A stretch of 64,000 nucleotides of DNA from Dolomitihabitans soli. Its GTDB lineage: Bacteria; Actinomycetota; Actinomycetes; Streptosporangiales; Streptosporangiaceae. Position numbers and translations under genes: made by a program. A model generated the notes under the pieces. The model ran no database searches. It was given only the letters and a program-made list of their open reading frames with translations, and was not told where the DNA came from. Location of the stretch: positions 248,001 through 312,000 of the forward strand of contig NZ_JAKNTW010000002.1 of the NCBI RefSeq assembly GCF_022213955.1, read 5' to 3'. Below, piece after piece: positions 16,396 to 24,078 of this stretch (positions are counted from its first letter, which is position 1; every line of letters starts with the position of its first letter).

Positions 16396-18188
16396 CGAGC
16401 CGAAGCCCGATTCTGGCCATCCGGGACCTGTCGGTCGCCTTCCGCACCGGCAAGCAGGATGTCACCGTCGTGCGGAACGTCTCGATCGACGTCATGCCCG
16501 GCCAGACCGTCGCGGTCGTCGGCGAGTCGGGTTCGGGCAAGTCGACCACCGCCGCCGCGATCAACCGCCTGCTGCCGGACGGCGGGCGCGTCACCGGCGG
16601 CCAGGTCCTCTTCGAGGGACGCGACCTGGCCGGGGTGAGCGAACGGGAGATGACCGCGATCCGCGGGCCGGGGATCGCGCTGGTCCCCCAGGACCCGATG
16701 TCCAACCTCAACCCGCTCATGCGCATCGGAGACCAGGTCGGCGAAGCTCTGGAGGTGCACGGCGTCGCCTCGGGCAGGGCGGCCCGCGAGCGGGTGACCG
16801 AACTGCTCGACATGGTCGGCATCCCCGACCCGGCGCGGCGGATCAACCAGTATCCGCACGAGTTCTCCGGCGGCATGCGCCAGCGCGTGCTCATCGCGAT
16901 GGGCCTCGCCTGCCGGCCGAAGCTGCTCATCGCCGACGAACCGACCTCGGCGCTCGACGTGACCGTCCAGCGGCGCATCCTCGACCGGCTCGCGGAACTC
17001 ACCGCCGACATGGGCACCGCCGTCTTCCTCATCACGCACGACCTCGCCCTGGCCGCCGAGCGCGCCGACGTCGTGGCCGTGATGTACCAGGGCGAGATCG
17101 TCGAGACAGGCCCGGCCGCCGAACTCCTGACCGCCCCCGCCCACGACTACACCCGCCGCCTGCTGCGCGCCGTACCCAGCCTGTCGTCAGCACGGCTGAC
17201 CGACCCACCCCAGGCCACCGACCCATCGGTACGGCAGGCCGACCCACCGCGGGACGCCGGGCCATCGCAGGACGCCAGCCCGCCGCCGGTACTTCGGGCA
17301 GAGCCGACGCGCGACACCGAGCCGACGCGGGAGACGCGGGACGCCGAGCCGACGCGGCAGACGCGGGACGCCGGGCAGACGCCACCGGCCGGGGCGGCGC
17401 GGGAGGCCGATGACCTCGTCGTGATCGAGGACCTGCGGAAGGTCTTCCCGATCCGGGGCAGCACGGCGGAGGTCACCGCGGTCGACGCGGTCAGCTTCGG
17501 CATTCCGCGCGGCCGTACGGTGTCCATCGTGGGCGAGTCGGGGTCGGGCAAGTCGACGACCGCGAACCTGCTGCTCGGCCTCGACGACGTCACCTCGGGA
17601 CGAATCCGCTTCGACGGCGCCGACGTGACCTCGCTGGGCCGGCGCGAGCTGTTCGCGTTCCGCCGGCGGGTGCAGCCGGTCTTCCAGAACCCGTACGCCT
17701 CGCTCGACCCCCGCTACACCGTCGCGAAGTCGATCGCCGAACCGCTGCGGGTGCACCGCGTCGGCACGGCGGCGACCCGCAGGAAGGCGGTGGCCGAACT
17801 GCTCGACCAGGTGTCGCTGCCCGCGTCGACGGCCGAACGGCTGCCGCACGAGCTGTCCGGCGGCCAGCGGCAGCGGGTCGCCATCGCGAGGGCGCTGGCG
17901 CTCTCCCCCGAGCTGGTCGTGCTCGACGAGGCCGTCTCGGCGCTCGACGTGCTCGTCCAGGCGCAGATCCTCGAACTGCTCGCCGCGCTTCAACGCGAAC
18001 TCGGGCTCAGCTACCTGTTCATCAGCCACGACCTGGCGGTGGTCCGCATGATCTCGCACTCCGTGCACGTGATGCGGCACGGCCGGATCGTGGAGAGCGG
18101 TACGGCGAGCGAGATCTTCGACCGCCCCTCGCACGACTACACCCGCGAACTGCTGGCCGCGATCCCGGGAACCGCACAGCGGGCCTGA
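16392..18188 (+). CDS. Fused double ATPase for the peptide ABC transporter (DppD-DppF)
   Basis: 598 residues carrying two complete ABC ATPases. Domain 1 has Walker A GESGSGKS (about 44-51), signature LSGGMRQRV-like (FSGGMRQRVLIAMGLA) and LIADEPTSALD. Domain 2 has Walker A GESGSGKST near 381, LSGGQRQRVAIARALA and VVLDEAVSALDV. In Dpp/Opp systems these are usually two proteins. They are joined by an approximately 75-residue Pro/Thr/Arg/Asp linker built from repeated DPP/EPTR units. Last gene of the operon, ATGA-coupled to the hydrolase. Domain 2 has DEAVSALD where DEPTSALD is usual; the catalytic Glu is retained. Confidence 0.92.
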   Translation: MTSRSPILAIRDLSVAFRTGKQDVTVVRNVSIDVMPGQTVAVVGESGSGKSTTAAAINRLLPDGGRVTGGQVLFEGRDLAGVSEREMTAIRGPGIALVPQDPMSNLNPLMRIGDQVGEALEVHGVASGRAARERVTELLDMVGIPDPARRINQYPHEFSGGMRQRVLIAMGLACRPKLLIADEPTSALDVTVQRRILDRLAELTADMGTAVFLITHDLALAAERADVVAVMYQGEIVETGPAAELLTAPAHDYTRRLLRAVPSLSSARLTDPPQATDPSVRQADPPRDAGPSQDASPPPVLRAEPTRDTEPTRETRDAEPTRQTRDAGQTPPAGAAREADDLVVIEDLRKVFPIRGSTAEVTAVDAVSFGIPRGRTVSIVGESGSGKSTTANLLLGLDDVTSGRIRFDGADVTSLGRRELFAFRRRVQPVFQNPYASLDPRYTVAKSIAEPLRVHRVGTAATRRKAVAELLDQVSLPASTAERLPHELSGGQRQRVAIARALALSPELVVLDEAVSALDVLVQAQILELLAALQRELGLSYLFISHDLAVVRMISHSVHVMRHGRIVESGTASEIFDRPSHDYTRELLAAIPGTAQRA

Positions 18189-18200
18189 GCCTCCGGGACA

Positions 18201-18371
18201 CAAGTCGACCAGCATCTCGATGAACACGCCGGGGATGGCGTGGGCGGCGTCGGTGCTGTAGATGTCGTGGGAGGTCATCAGCGAGCGGAACACCCTGTCA
18301 CCGCCGAGGAACTTGTCGAGGTTCGCCCAGGCCAACACGCCGTCCTCACGTGCCGGTCTCCTGACATACCG
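18201..18371 (-). pseudogene. Unidentified gene fragment
   Basis: The minus strand reads a protein-like stretch of about 55 residues (WANLDKFLGGDRVFRSL, then HDIYSTDAAHAIPG) with normal amino-acid composition. Downstream the frame runs into antisense of the ABC ATPase. There is no proper start or end. I cannot name the parent family. It looks like debris left in the gap between the importer operon and the ThuA gene. Confidence 0.35.
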
Positions 18372-18452
18372 GGCAACGCTTTCCTCGCCCCTTGCAAGGG
18401 GATGCGGTCTCATGGAGACCACGACCGCGCTCTCTCACCGTCAGGAGCCCTC

Positions 18453-19109
18453 TTGTCCATCACCCCGCCCCGGGTCCTGGTCTTCACCCGTACCACCGCC
18501 TACCGGCACGACTCGATCCCCGACGGCGTGGCGGCGCTCACCCGTCTGGGAGCCGAGCACGGCTTCACCGTCGAGGCCGGCGAGACCACCCTGGATCCGG
18601 ACGGCTGCGCGGCCGTCGTGTTCCTGTCCACCAGCGGCGACATCCTGACCCCCGAAAGCCGGGACACCCTGCGGGCGTACGTCGCGGCGGGCGGCGGCTT
18701 CGTCGGCATCCACAGCGCCGCCTGCACCGAGTACGGCTGGCCCGCCTACGGCGACCTGCTGGGCGCCAGGTTCGCCGGGCATCCCGAGCTCCAGCCGGGG
18801 CTGATCACCGTCGAGGACCACGACCATCCGGCCACCGCGCACCTCGGCGCCACCTGGCGGCTCACCGACGAGTGGTACGACTTCCGCGCCAACCCGCGCG
18901 GCTCGGTCCGCGTGCTCGCCTCGGCGGACGAGTCCTCCTACGATGGCGGCTCGATGGGCGGCGATCACCCACTGGTCTGGTGCCGGGAGTACGGCGAGGG
19001 CCGCTCGTTCTACACCGCCCTCGGCCACACCGCCGAGATCTACCGCGACCCCGACTTCTGCCGGCACCTGCTGGGCGGGATCGCCTACGCGGCCCGCCTC
19101 CCCGGCTGA
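18453..19109 (+). CDS. ThuA-like domain protein (cytoplasmic)
   Basis: 218 residues, one ThuA/GATase1-like Rossmann domain. Seen: the opening VLVFTRTTAYRHDSIP, the GGGFVGIHSA nucleophile-elbow-like turn (with His/Ser instead of Cys), and the closing RSFYTALGHT and HLLGGI. ThuA proteins occur in trehalose and other sugar utilisation loci; the reaction is not settled. The TTG at 18453 is chosen because AGGAG sits 5 nt upstream and the domain starts at once. A secreted homologue is encoded at 44675-45673. Converges with the TetR gene. Confidence 0.88.
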   Translation: MSITPPRVLVFTRTTAYRHDSIPDGVAALTRLGAEHGFTVEAGETTLDPDGCAAVVFLSTSGDILTPESRDTLRAYVAAGGGFVGIHSAACTEYGWPAYGDLLGARFAGHPELQPGLITVEDHDHPATAHLGATWRLTDEWYDFRANPRGSVRVLASADESSYDGGSMGGDHPLVWCREYGEGRSFYTALGHTAEIYRDPDFCRHLLGGIAYAARLPG

Positions 19110-19137
19110 GCGGTGGCGCGCGAGCCGGGCGCGCTCG

Positions 19138-19749
19138 TCACGCGCCCAGGCCGCGCAGCAGCAGGGCGAGCCCGCCGGAGAACTCCTGGTCCGCGCCGAC
19201 GTCACGCGCGTGGCGGGCCGTCTCGGCCAGGTAGGGGAACTCGGCCGCCGGCAGTTCGGAGATGGCGACCGTGCCCTCGCCCGACAACGGCCCGAGGTGT
19301 TCGAGCTGGCTCGCCCCGATGACGTAGCCGAGCAGGCCGCGCAACGCGATCACACGCCGCTCGCCCTCGACGCCCGCTTCGGTGAGTACCGCGAGCACCG
19401 TCTCCGACCAGCGCAGCACGCTGACGGATCGGTACCGGTGGGTGAGCGTCAGCGGGATCACCGACGGGTGGGCGGCGATGGTGTCGCGCAGCCGCCGGGC
19501 CATGACCTCGATCCGCGCCTGCCACGACCCGTCCGGAGGCGGCTCGGTGTCGACGGCGCCGAGCACGAGTTCGACGACGAGCCGTTCGAGTTCCTCACGG
19601 TCGTCCACGTACCGGTAGAGCGCCATCGTGCTCGTGCCGAGCTGCTGGGCCACCGCGCGCATCGACAGCCCGGTGAGCCCATCGCGATCGATCACCGCGA
19701 GGGCGGCGGTGGCGAGCCGGGTGCTGGTGAGCGAACGTGGGCGTGGCAT
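19138..19749 (-). CDS. TetR-family transcriptional regulator
   Basis: 203 residues. The N-terminal helix-turn-helix (GLSMRAVAQQLGTSTMALYR) is followed by a TetR_C-type ligand domain rich in Leu/Ala/Arg. The start MPRPRSL at 19749 fits the family and the longer frame upstream runs through the operator. It is divergent from the peroxiredoxin-like gene with a 71-nt shared promoter full of TACG repeats, so it probably controls that gene and itself. Confidence 0.9.
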   Translation of the reverse strand: MPRPRSLTSTRLATAALAVIDRDGLTGLSMRAVAQQLGTSTMALYRYVDDREELERLVVELVLGAVDTEPPPDGSWQARIEVMARRLRDTIAAHPSVIPLTLTHRYRSVSVLRWSETVLAVLTEAGVEGERRVIALRGLLGYVIGASQLEHLGPLSGEGTVAISELPAAEFPYLAETARHARDVGADQEFSGGLALLLRGLGA

Positions 19750-19760
19750 GACGGTTGACA

Positions 19761-19795
19761 GCGTACGACATACGCGTACGATGCGTAGGCGTATG
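19761..19795. promoter_or_regulatory. TetR operator candidate in the divergent promoter
   Basis: CATACGC (19769-19775) and GCGTATG (19789-19795) form a 7-bp dyad. They lie within a run of CGTACG/GCGTACG half-sites starting at 19761, placed between the divergent tetR and peroxiredoxin-like genes. Confidence 0.55.
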
Positions 19796-19820
19796 CCGTA
19801 CACCAAAATAAGGATCGCCG

Positions 19821-20393
19821 ATGCGCGTCATCACCGGGCCGGGCTCCATCGTCTCCGCCCGTTCTCTCACCCCCGTGTCCGGCTCGCCGGTCGCCATCCC
19901 CGACCCTGACCGGCTCGTCCACCTGCAGTTCCGGCGCTTCGCCGGTTGCCCGGTCTGCAATCTGCACCTCCAGTCGATCGTGCGCCGGCACACGGAGATC
20001 GAGGCCGCCGGCATCCGCGAGGTCGCGGTCTTCCACTCGCCCGCCGAGGAACTGCTCGAACACACGCCGGATCTCCCGTTCGCCGTCGTCGCCGATCCCG
20101 CCAAGCTCCTGTACGCCGAGTTCGGCGTCGAGTCGAGCCCTCGTTCCCTGCTCGACCCGCGCGTCTGGGGGGCGATCCTGCGCAGTTCCTGGGAGGTCGT
20201 CCGGGGGCGGGGACGCGCGCCCGGGTCCAAGCCGAACGGCGGCCGGCTCGGCCTGCCCGCCGACTTCCTGATCGCGAGCGACGGCCGCGTCGTCGCGAGC
20301 AAGTACGGCGAGCACGCCTACGACCAGTGGCCGGTCGACGAACTGCTCGACCTGGCCGCTCGCGCGTCGCGGCCCGACCAGCGGCCCCGCTGA
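19821..20393 (+). CDS. Peroxiredoxin-like (AhpC/TSA-type) protein
   Basis: 190 residues of thioredoxin fold. The redox pair is CPVC (Cys43, Cys46) after HLQFRRFAG. Pieces such as VAVFHSPAEEL and GLPADFLIASDGRVVASKYG fit the PRX-like2/AhpC-TSA group, which detoxifies peroxides with thiol reductants. Expression is probably set by the divergent TetR. A heptamer repeat array begins 18 nt after the stop. Confidence 0.85.
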   Translation: MRVITGPGSIVSARSLTPVSGSPVAIPDPDRLVHLQFRRFAGCPVCNLHLQSIVRRHTEIEAAGIREVAVFHSPAEELLEHTPDLPFAVVADPAKLLYAEFGVESSPRSLLDPRVWGAILRSSWEVVRGRGRAPGSKPNGGRLGLPADFLIASDGRVVASKYGEHAYDQWPVDELLDLAARASRPDQRPR

Positions 20394-20410
20394 CCATGGA
20401 ACCGCGACCC

Positions 20411-20543
20411 CACCGGGCACCGGGCACCGGGCACCGGGCACCGGGCACCGGGCACCGGGCACCGGGCACCGGGCACCGGGCACCGGGCACCGGGCACCGG
20501 GCACCGGGCACCGGGCACCGGGCACCGGGCACCGGGCACCGGG
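20411..20543. repeat. 19 perfect tandem copies of the heptamer CACCGGG
   Basis: 133 bp of uninterrupted 7-bp units fill the gap between two convergent genes (peroxiredoxin-like and IclR). The period is not a multiple of 3, and the array lies outside both coding regions. Perfect identity implies recent expansion or homogenisation; the copy number is likely to vary between strains. It could fold or act as a transcription barrier between the convergent genes. Confidence 0.95.
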
Positions 20544-20572
20544 GGGATGATGCCGCGTACCGGCCGGTGTGG

Positions 20573-21520
20573 CTAGAGCACCTGCGCTATCTGGGTCGCC
20601 GTGCGCAGGACCATCGGGGCGATGCGGGTCGCGTCCCGTTCGCCGATGGTCACCACTCCCACGCTGGCCTCGGCCGGGCGGCCGGACACGGTGATCGGCG
20701 CGGCGACGCCCCATGCTCCGGTCTGGAGTTCGCCGGCGGTGACCGAGTAGCCGGCGGCGCGGGCCTCGCCGATGGCGGGGCGTTCCCCGGGCCAGTACGG
20801 GCGGCCGGCCAGGATGGCGATGCCGGAGGCGCCGCGGTTCGCCGGGTGCCGGGTGCCGGGCCGGTAGGTGACGTGAAACCGCGACACGCGCGGCTCGGCC
20901 ACGGTGAGCACGACGGCCTGGTCCTCGTCGGTGTCGAGCACCGTGATGAACGCGGTGGCGTTGCAGGAGTCGGCCAGTATCTGGAGCGCGGAGGCGGCCG
21001 CGTCGCGGAGGCGGTGCCGTACGGCGGCGTTGAGCTCGACCAGGCCGAGGCCGAGGGCGAAGCGGCTGCCGATGCGGGCCACCAGCCGATGGTTGCCGAG
21101 CGCGACCAGATGCCGGGAGACCGCGTTGCGATGAATACCGGCGGCCTGGGCGAGTTCGGTGATCGTCAGTCCGTCCGGATGGTCGCGGAGGATCTCCAGG
21201 AGCCGCAGGCCGGTGTCGATGGTCTTCGAACCCGCCGCATGGGACGGCGCCCCTGACGGCTCGGCGCCGATGCCCGCCGAGACGCCGCTTCCGGCGAGCC
21301 CGCCGTTGGAGGTGGCCGCGCCGCCCGAAGTGACCGGGCCGCCCGGAGCGGCCGCGCCGCCCGAAACCACAGCACCACCCGAAGTGACCGCGCCGCCCGA
21401 AGCGGCCGCGCCGCCCGAAACCACAGCACCACCCGAAGTGACCGGGCCGTCCGGAGCGACAGCGCCGTCCGGGGTGGTCGTGCCGTTGGGGGAGGGTGTG
21501 CGGTGCCGGCCGGTGCTCAT
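20573..21520 (-). CDS. IclR-family regulator with a repetitive N-terminal extension
   Basis: 315 residues. The last 220 are a normal IclR protein: winged helix (about 100-160; LTITELAQAAGIHRNAVSRH) and an effector domain. The first 95 residues are low-complexity Gly/Ala/Val/Ser built from repeats such as TSGGAVVSGGAA, encoded by a 54-bp tandem duplication. The ATG at 21520 overlaps the P450 stop (ATGA). An internal start closer to the winged helix cannot be excluded, but no good RBS is seen there. It is the last gene of a minus-strand operon (ATPase, hydrolase, P450, IclR). Confidence 0.85.
   Translation of the reverse strand: MSTGRHRTPSPNGTTTPDGAVAPDGPVTSGGAVVSGGAAASGGAVTSGGAVVSGGAAAPGGPVTSGGAATSNGGLAGSGVSAGIGAEPSGAPSHAAGSKTIDTGLRLLEILRDHPDGLTITELAQAAGIHRNAVSRHLVALGNHRLVARIGSRFALGLGLVELNAAVRHRLRDAAASALQILADSCNATAFITVLDTDEDQAVVLTVAEPRVSRFHVTYRPGTRHPANRGASGIAILAGRPYWPGERPAIGEARAAGYSVTAGELQTGAWGVAAPITVSGRPAEASVGVVTIGERDATRIAPMVLRTATQIAQVL
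21348..21444. repeat. 54-bp period tandem repeat inside the IclR gene
   Basis: A 43-bp block starting GCGGCCGCGCCGCCCGAAAC at 21348 recurs exactly at 21402. Degenerate 18-bp sub-repeats extend to both sides (about 21300-21480). The period keeps the reading frame. Confidence 0.85.
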
Positions 21521-22791
21521 GCGACGCCTGCCCGGGCGACAGGGGTGTAGCGCACGGGCAGGTGCTTGATGCCGGCGATGAAGTTCGACACCAGCCGGTC
21601 CGGTGGTCCGGCGAGTTCGATGTCCGGCAGCCGCCACAGCAGCTCCCGGTAGAACTCGCGAAGTTGCAGGCGGGCGAAACGGGCCCCGAGGCACACGTGG
21701 GGGCCGTCGCCGAAGGAGACGTGGTCGTTGGGCCGCCGGGTGATGTCGAACCGCATCGGGTCGGGGAACCGGCGCTCGTCGAAGTTGGCGGCGCCGTGGA
21801 AGACGACGACCTTGTCCCCCGCCGAGATGGGCCGCCCGGCGAGGACGGTGTCGCGTACGGCGGTGCGCCGGAAGCTGAGGACCGGCGGCGCCCAGCGCAG
21901 CATCTCCTCGATCGCCGAGTCGAGCAGTCCGGGCTCCGCGAGCAGGCGACGGTGCTCCCCGGGGTGGCCGAGCAGCGCGACCAACCCGCCGGGCAGCGCC
22001 GAGCGTACGGTGTCGTTGCCCGCGATGACCAGCAGGAAGAAGAACATCGACAGCTCTGGGTCGGTGAGACGCCGGCCGTCCAGCTCGGCAGTGGCGAGCG
22101 CGGTCATGATGTCGTCCGCGGGGCGCCGCCGCTTGTAGGCGGCGAGCGCGTGGGCGTACTCGAACATGTCGATGAGCATGGCCGGGGAGCGCGGGTTGAC
22201 CCGTTCCCCGTCGGGGCCGAGGACGACGGTCGAGTGATCGGGGTCCTGGTAGCCGACGACCCGGTTCGTCCATTCCAGGATCTGGCCGCGGTCGGCGCTG
22301 GGGACGCCGATGAGGTCCGCGAGGTTCTGGATCGGGTAGTCGTCGGTCACGTCCACCGGAAGGTCGCATTCGCCCCGTTCGGCGATCTCGTCGACGAGCA
22401 GCCGGGCCCGTGCCGCGACGCCGCTCGTGAAGCGCTCGACGCGCTTGGCGGTGAACACGCCGGAGACGATCCTCCGCAGCCGGCCGTGGTCCGGCGGATC
22501 GAGGTTGAGCATCATCCGCCGGATGAACGACAGGTCGCCGGGGGCCGGGTCGCGAATCTGGGTGGCGCCGATCCAGGAGCTGTACTCGGGCGCCGTGCGC
22601 AGCACCCGTACGACGTCCTCGTGGCGGGTCACCGCCCAGAATCCGGGCCCGGCCGACCAGCCGTCTAGCGCGTGCTCCTCCTGCCAGTGCACGGGGTCCT
22701 CGTCACGCAGCCGGCCGTACATCTCGTGTGGGATGCCGCGGGTGTAGACACGCGGGTCGAACACATTGGGCGTCGTGTTCACGTCGATCAT
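21517..22791 (-). CDS. Cytochrome P450
   Basis: 424 residues. The heme loop FGDGPHVCLG supplies the cysteine thiolate ligand. The I-helix segment is VIAGNDTVR (acid-alcohol pair N-D-T), and the K-helix ExxR appears as EEMLR. MLNLDPPDHGRLRR is the usual bacterial class I helix C. Similar to soluble actinobacterial P450s acting on terpenes or steroid side chains (CYP125/142-like, not assigned firmly). The ATG at 22791 has AAAGGG upstream; the longer frame begins inside the hydrolase gene. No ferredoxin is adjacent, so redox partners are elsewhere. Confidence 0.92.
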   Translation of the reverse strand: MIDVNTTPNVFDPRVYTRGIPHEMYGRLRDEDPVHWQEEHALDGWSAGPGFWAVTRHEDVVRVLRTAPEYSSWIGATQIRDPAPGDLSFIRRMMLNLDPPDHGRLRRIVSGVFTAKRVERFTSGVAARARLLVDEIAERGECDLPVDVTDDYPIQNLADLIGVPSADRGQILEWTNRVVGYQDPDHSTVVLGPDGERVNPRSPAMLIDMFEYAHALAAYKRRRPADDIMTALATAELDGRRLTDPELSMFFFLLVIAGNDTVRSALPGGLVALLGHPGEHRRLLAEPGLLDSAIEEMLRWAPPVLSFRRTAVRDTVLAGRPISAGDKVVVFHGAANFDERRFPDPMRFDITRRPNDHVSFGDGPHVCLGARFARLQLREFYRELLWRLPDIELAGPPDRLVSNFIAGIKHLPVRYTPVARAGVA

Positions 22792-22813
22792 GGGCGCCCT
22801 TTCGCGCAGACCG

Positions 22814-23578
22814 TCAAGCGGCCAGGAACCGTTCAATGGCGGAGACGAGGGCCAGCGGCGTCTCCTCCGTCGCGTAGTGGCCGGCGTCGGACAACGTCAG
22901 CAGTTCGGCGTTCGGGTACCACTCCAGCCAGGTGCCGCGCATGACGTCCGCGGAGAGGGCGGGGTCGTGCGCGCCGACGACGAGGAGCGCGGGCGTGGCG
23001 TTGCCGATGACCTCCGTGTGGAAGTCGGTGTGAGCCCAGGCGTCCAGGTAGGCACGGAAGGCGGCCACCGTGGAGTTGCGCAGCGAGTTGCGGACCATCT
23101 CGTCGAGCCACGTGCCGGGAAGCCGGTTGCCCGTGGTGAGGTCGATGATCGCCCGGCGGTTGGCGGGCTCCTCCGCGGAGCCGGCGAACAGCGCCCAGCT
23201 CTGGTCGTCGAACGGGACGCCGGAGGCGGGCACCGCGGAGATGCCGATGAGCTTGCGCACCCGGCCGGGGGCGTCCAGCATCACCCGCTGCATCGCCGTA
23301 CCCCCCATGGAGTGGCCGATCAGGGAGAAGGTCTCCCAGCCCAGCTTGTCGGCGAGCGCGATCACGTCGGCGGATATCTCGGCGAGGGTGTGCTCACCGG
23401 TGAGGTCGAGGGCCTCGCCGTAGCCCCGGTAGTCGGGAAAGGCGTAGGTGAAGGCGTCGCCGTCCAGGTAGGGCCGGATCCGGGCGAAGGAGCTCCGGTC
23501 GCCGAACCAGCCGTGCAGGACGATTACGCGGTGCGGCCCGGAACCGTGAACGTCGTGGGGAAGGACGACGGAGGACAT
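22814..23578 (-). CDS. Alpha/beta hydrolase
   Basis: 254 residues. The nucleophile elbow is GHSMGG (Ser90), the oxyanion region HGWFGD, the acid in VVGAHDPAL and the base in DAGHYATEE, a complete triad. The start at 23578 has AAGGAG 8 nt upstream. It lies 55 nt inside the preceding ATP-binding gene, in another frame, so the pair is translationally linked. It could cleave an ester or C-C bond in the product of the following P450 (inference). Confidence 0.88.
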   Translation of the reverse strand: MSSVVLPHDVHGSGPHRVIVLHGWFGDRSSFARIRPYLDGDAFTYAFPDYRGYGEALDLTGEHTLAEISADVIALADKLGWETFSLIGHSMGGTAMQRVMLDAPGRVRKLIGISAVPASGVPFDDQSWALFAGSAEEPANRRAIIDLTTGNRLPGTWLDEMVRNSLRNSTVAAFRAYLDAWAHTDFHTEVIGNATPALLVVGAHDPALSADVMRGTWLEWYPNAELLTLSDAGHYATEETPLALVSAIERFLAA

Positions 23579-24078
23579 GGGAGATTCTCCTTCGTGTTCG
23601 TGGCGGGGGATGTGGAGCCGGCTGACCTTGCGAACAACGCCTCGCCGTCGCCCAGGCACGCCAGGCTGAACCAGACGTACTTGCCGTCGGCGTGCGGGAC
23701 CGCGCCCCAGTTGTCGGCCTGCGCGTCCACCAGGAACAGCCCACGACCGCTTTCCGAGAAGAAGTCGGGGGTCCGCGGCCTGGGCAGGGTCGGATCGGGG
23801 TCGCAGACCGCCAGCCAGACGACGGCGGACCCCGCCCGCACGTTGATCCTGATGCCGGAGCCGCCGTGCTCGGCGGGGGCCGCGTGCTGGACGGCGTTCG
23901 TGACCAGTTCGCTGGTCAGTTCCGCGATCGTCGCCTCGTTGTCGGCGGAGAGGCGCAGCTCCCAGGAGGCGAGCAGGGCCGACACCCAGCGCCGGGCGAT
24001 GGACGACGCGGTCGGGGACTGCGGCAGGTCGCACCAGCGGGAGAGTTGCCGGTCCGTGAGGTGGCTGACGGCATTCAT
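23524..24078 (-). CDS. RsbW/SpoIIAB-like ATP-binding protein (HATPase_c_2)
   Basis: 184 residues of GHKL ATPase fold. N box ELTSELVTNAVQHA (54-67), G1-type Asp in VCDPDP (about 93) and G2 GRGLFLV (111-117). Such single-domain ATPases are abundant in actinobacteria as anti-sigma or anti-anti-sigma partner kinases. The last 40 residues are Ser/Thr/Pro-rich and overlap the next gene. First gene of the operon, although its role beside a hydrolase and P450 is unclear. Confidence 0.85.
   Translation of the reverse strand: MNAVSHLTDRQLSRWCDLPQSPTASSIARRWVSALLASWELRLSADNEATIAELTSELVTNAVQHAAPAEHGGSGIRINVRAGSAVVWLAVCDPDPTLPRPRTPDFFSESGRGLFLVDAQADNWGAVPHADGKYVWFSLACLGDGEALFARSAGSTSPATNTKENLPCPPSSFPTTFTVPGRTA

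Noticed and set aside
20411-20543. CRISPR-like repeat array
   Set aside because: Head-to-tail heptamers without spacers; simple tandem repeat.
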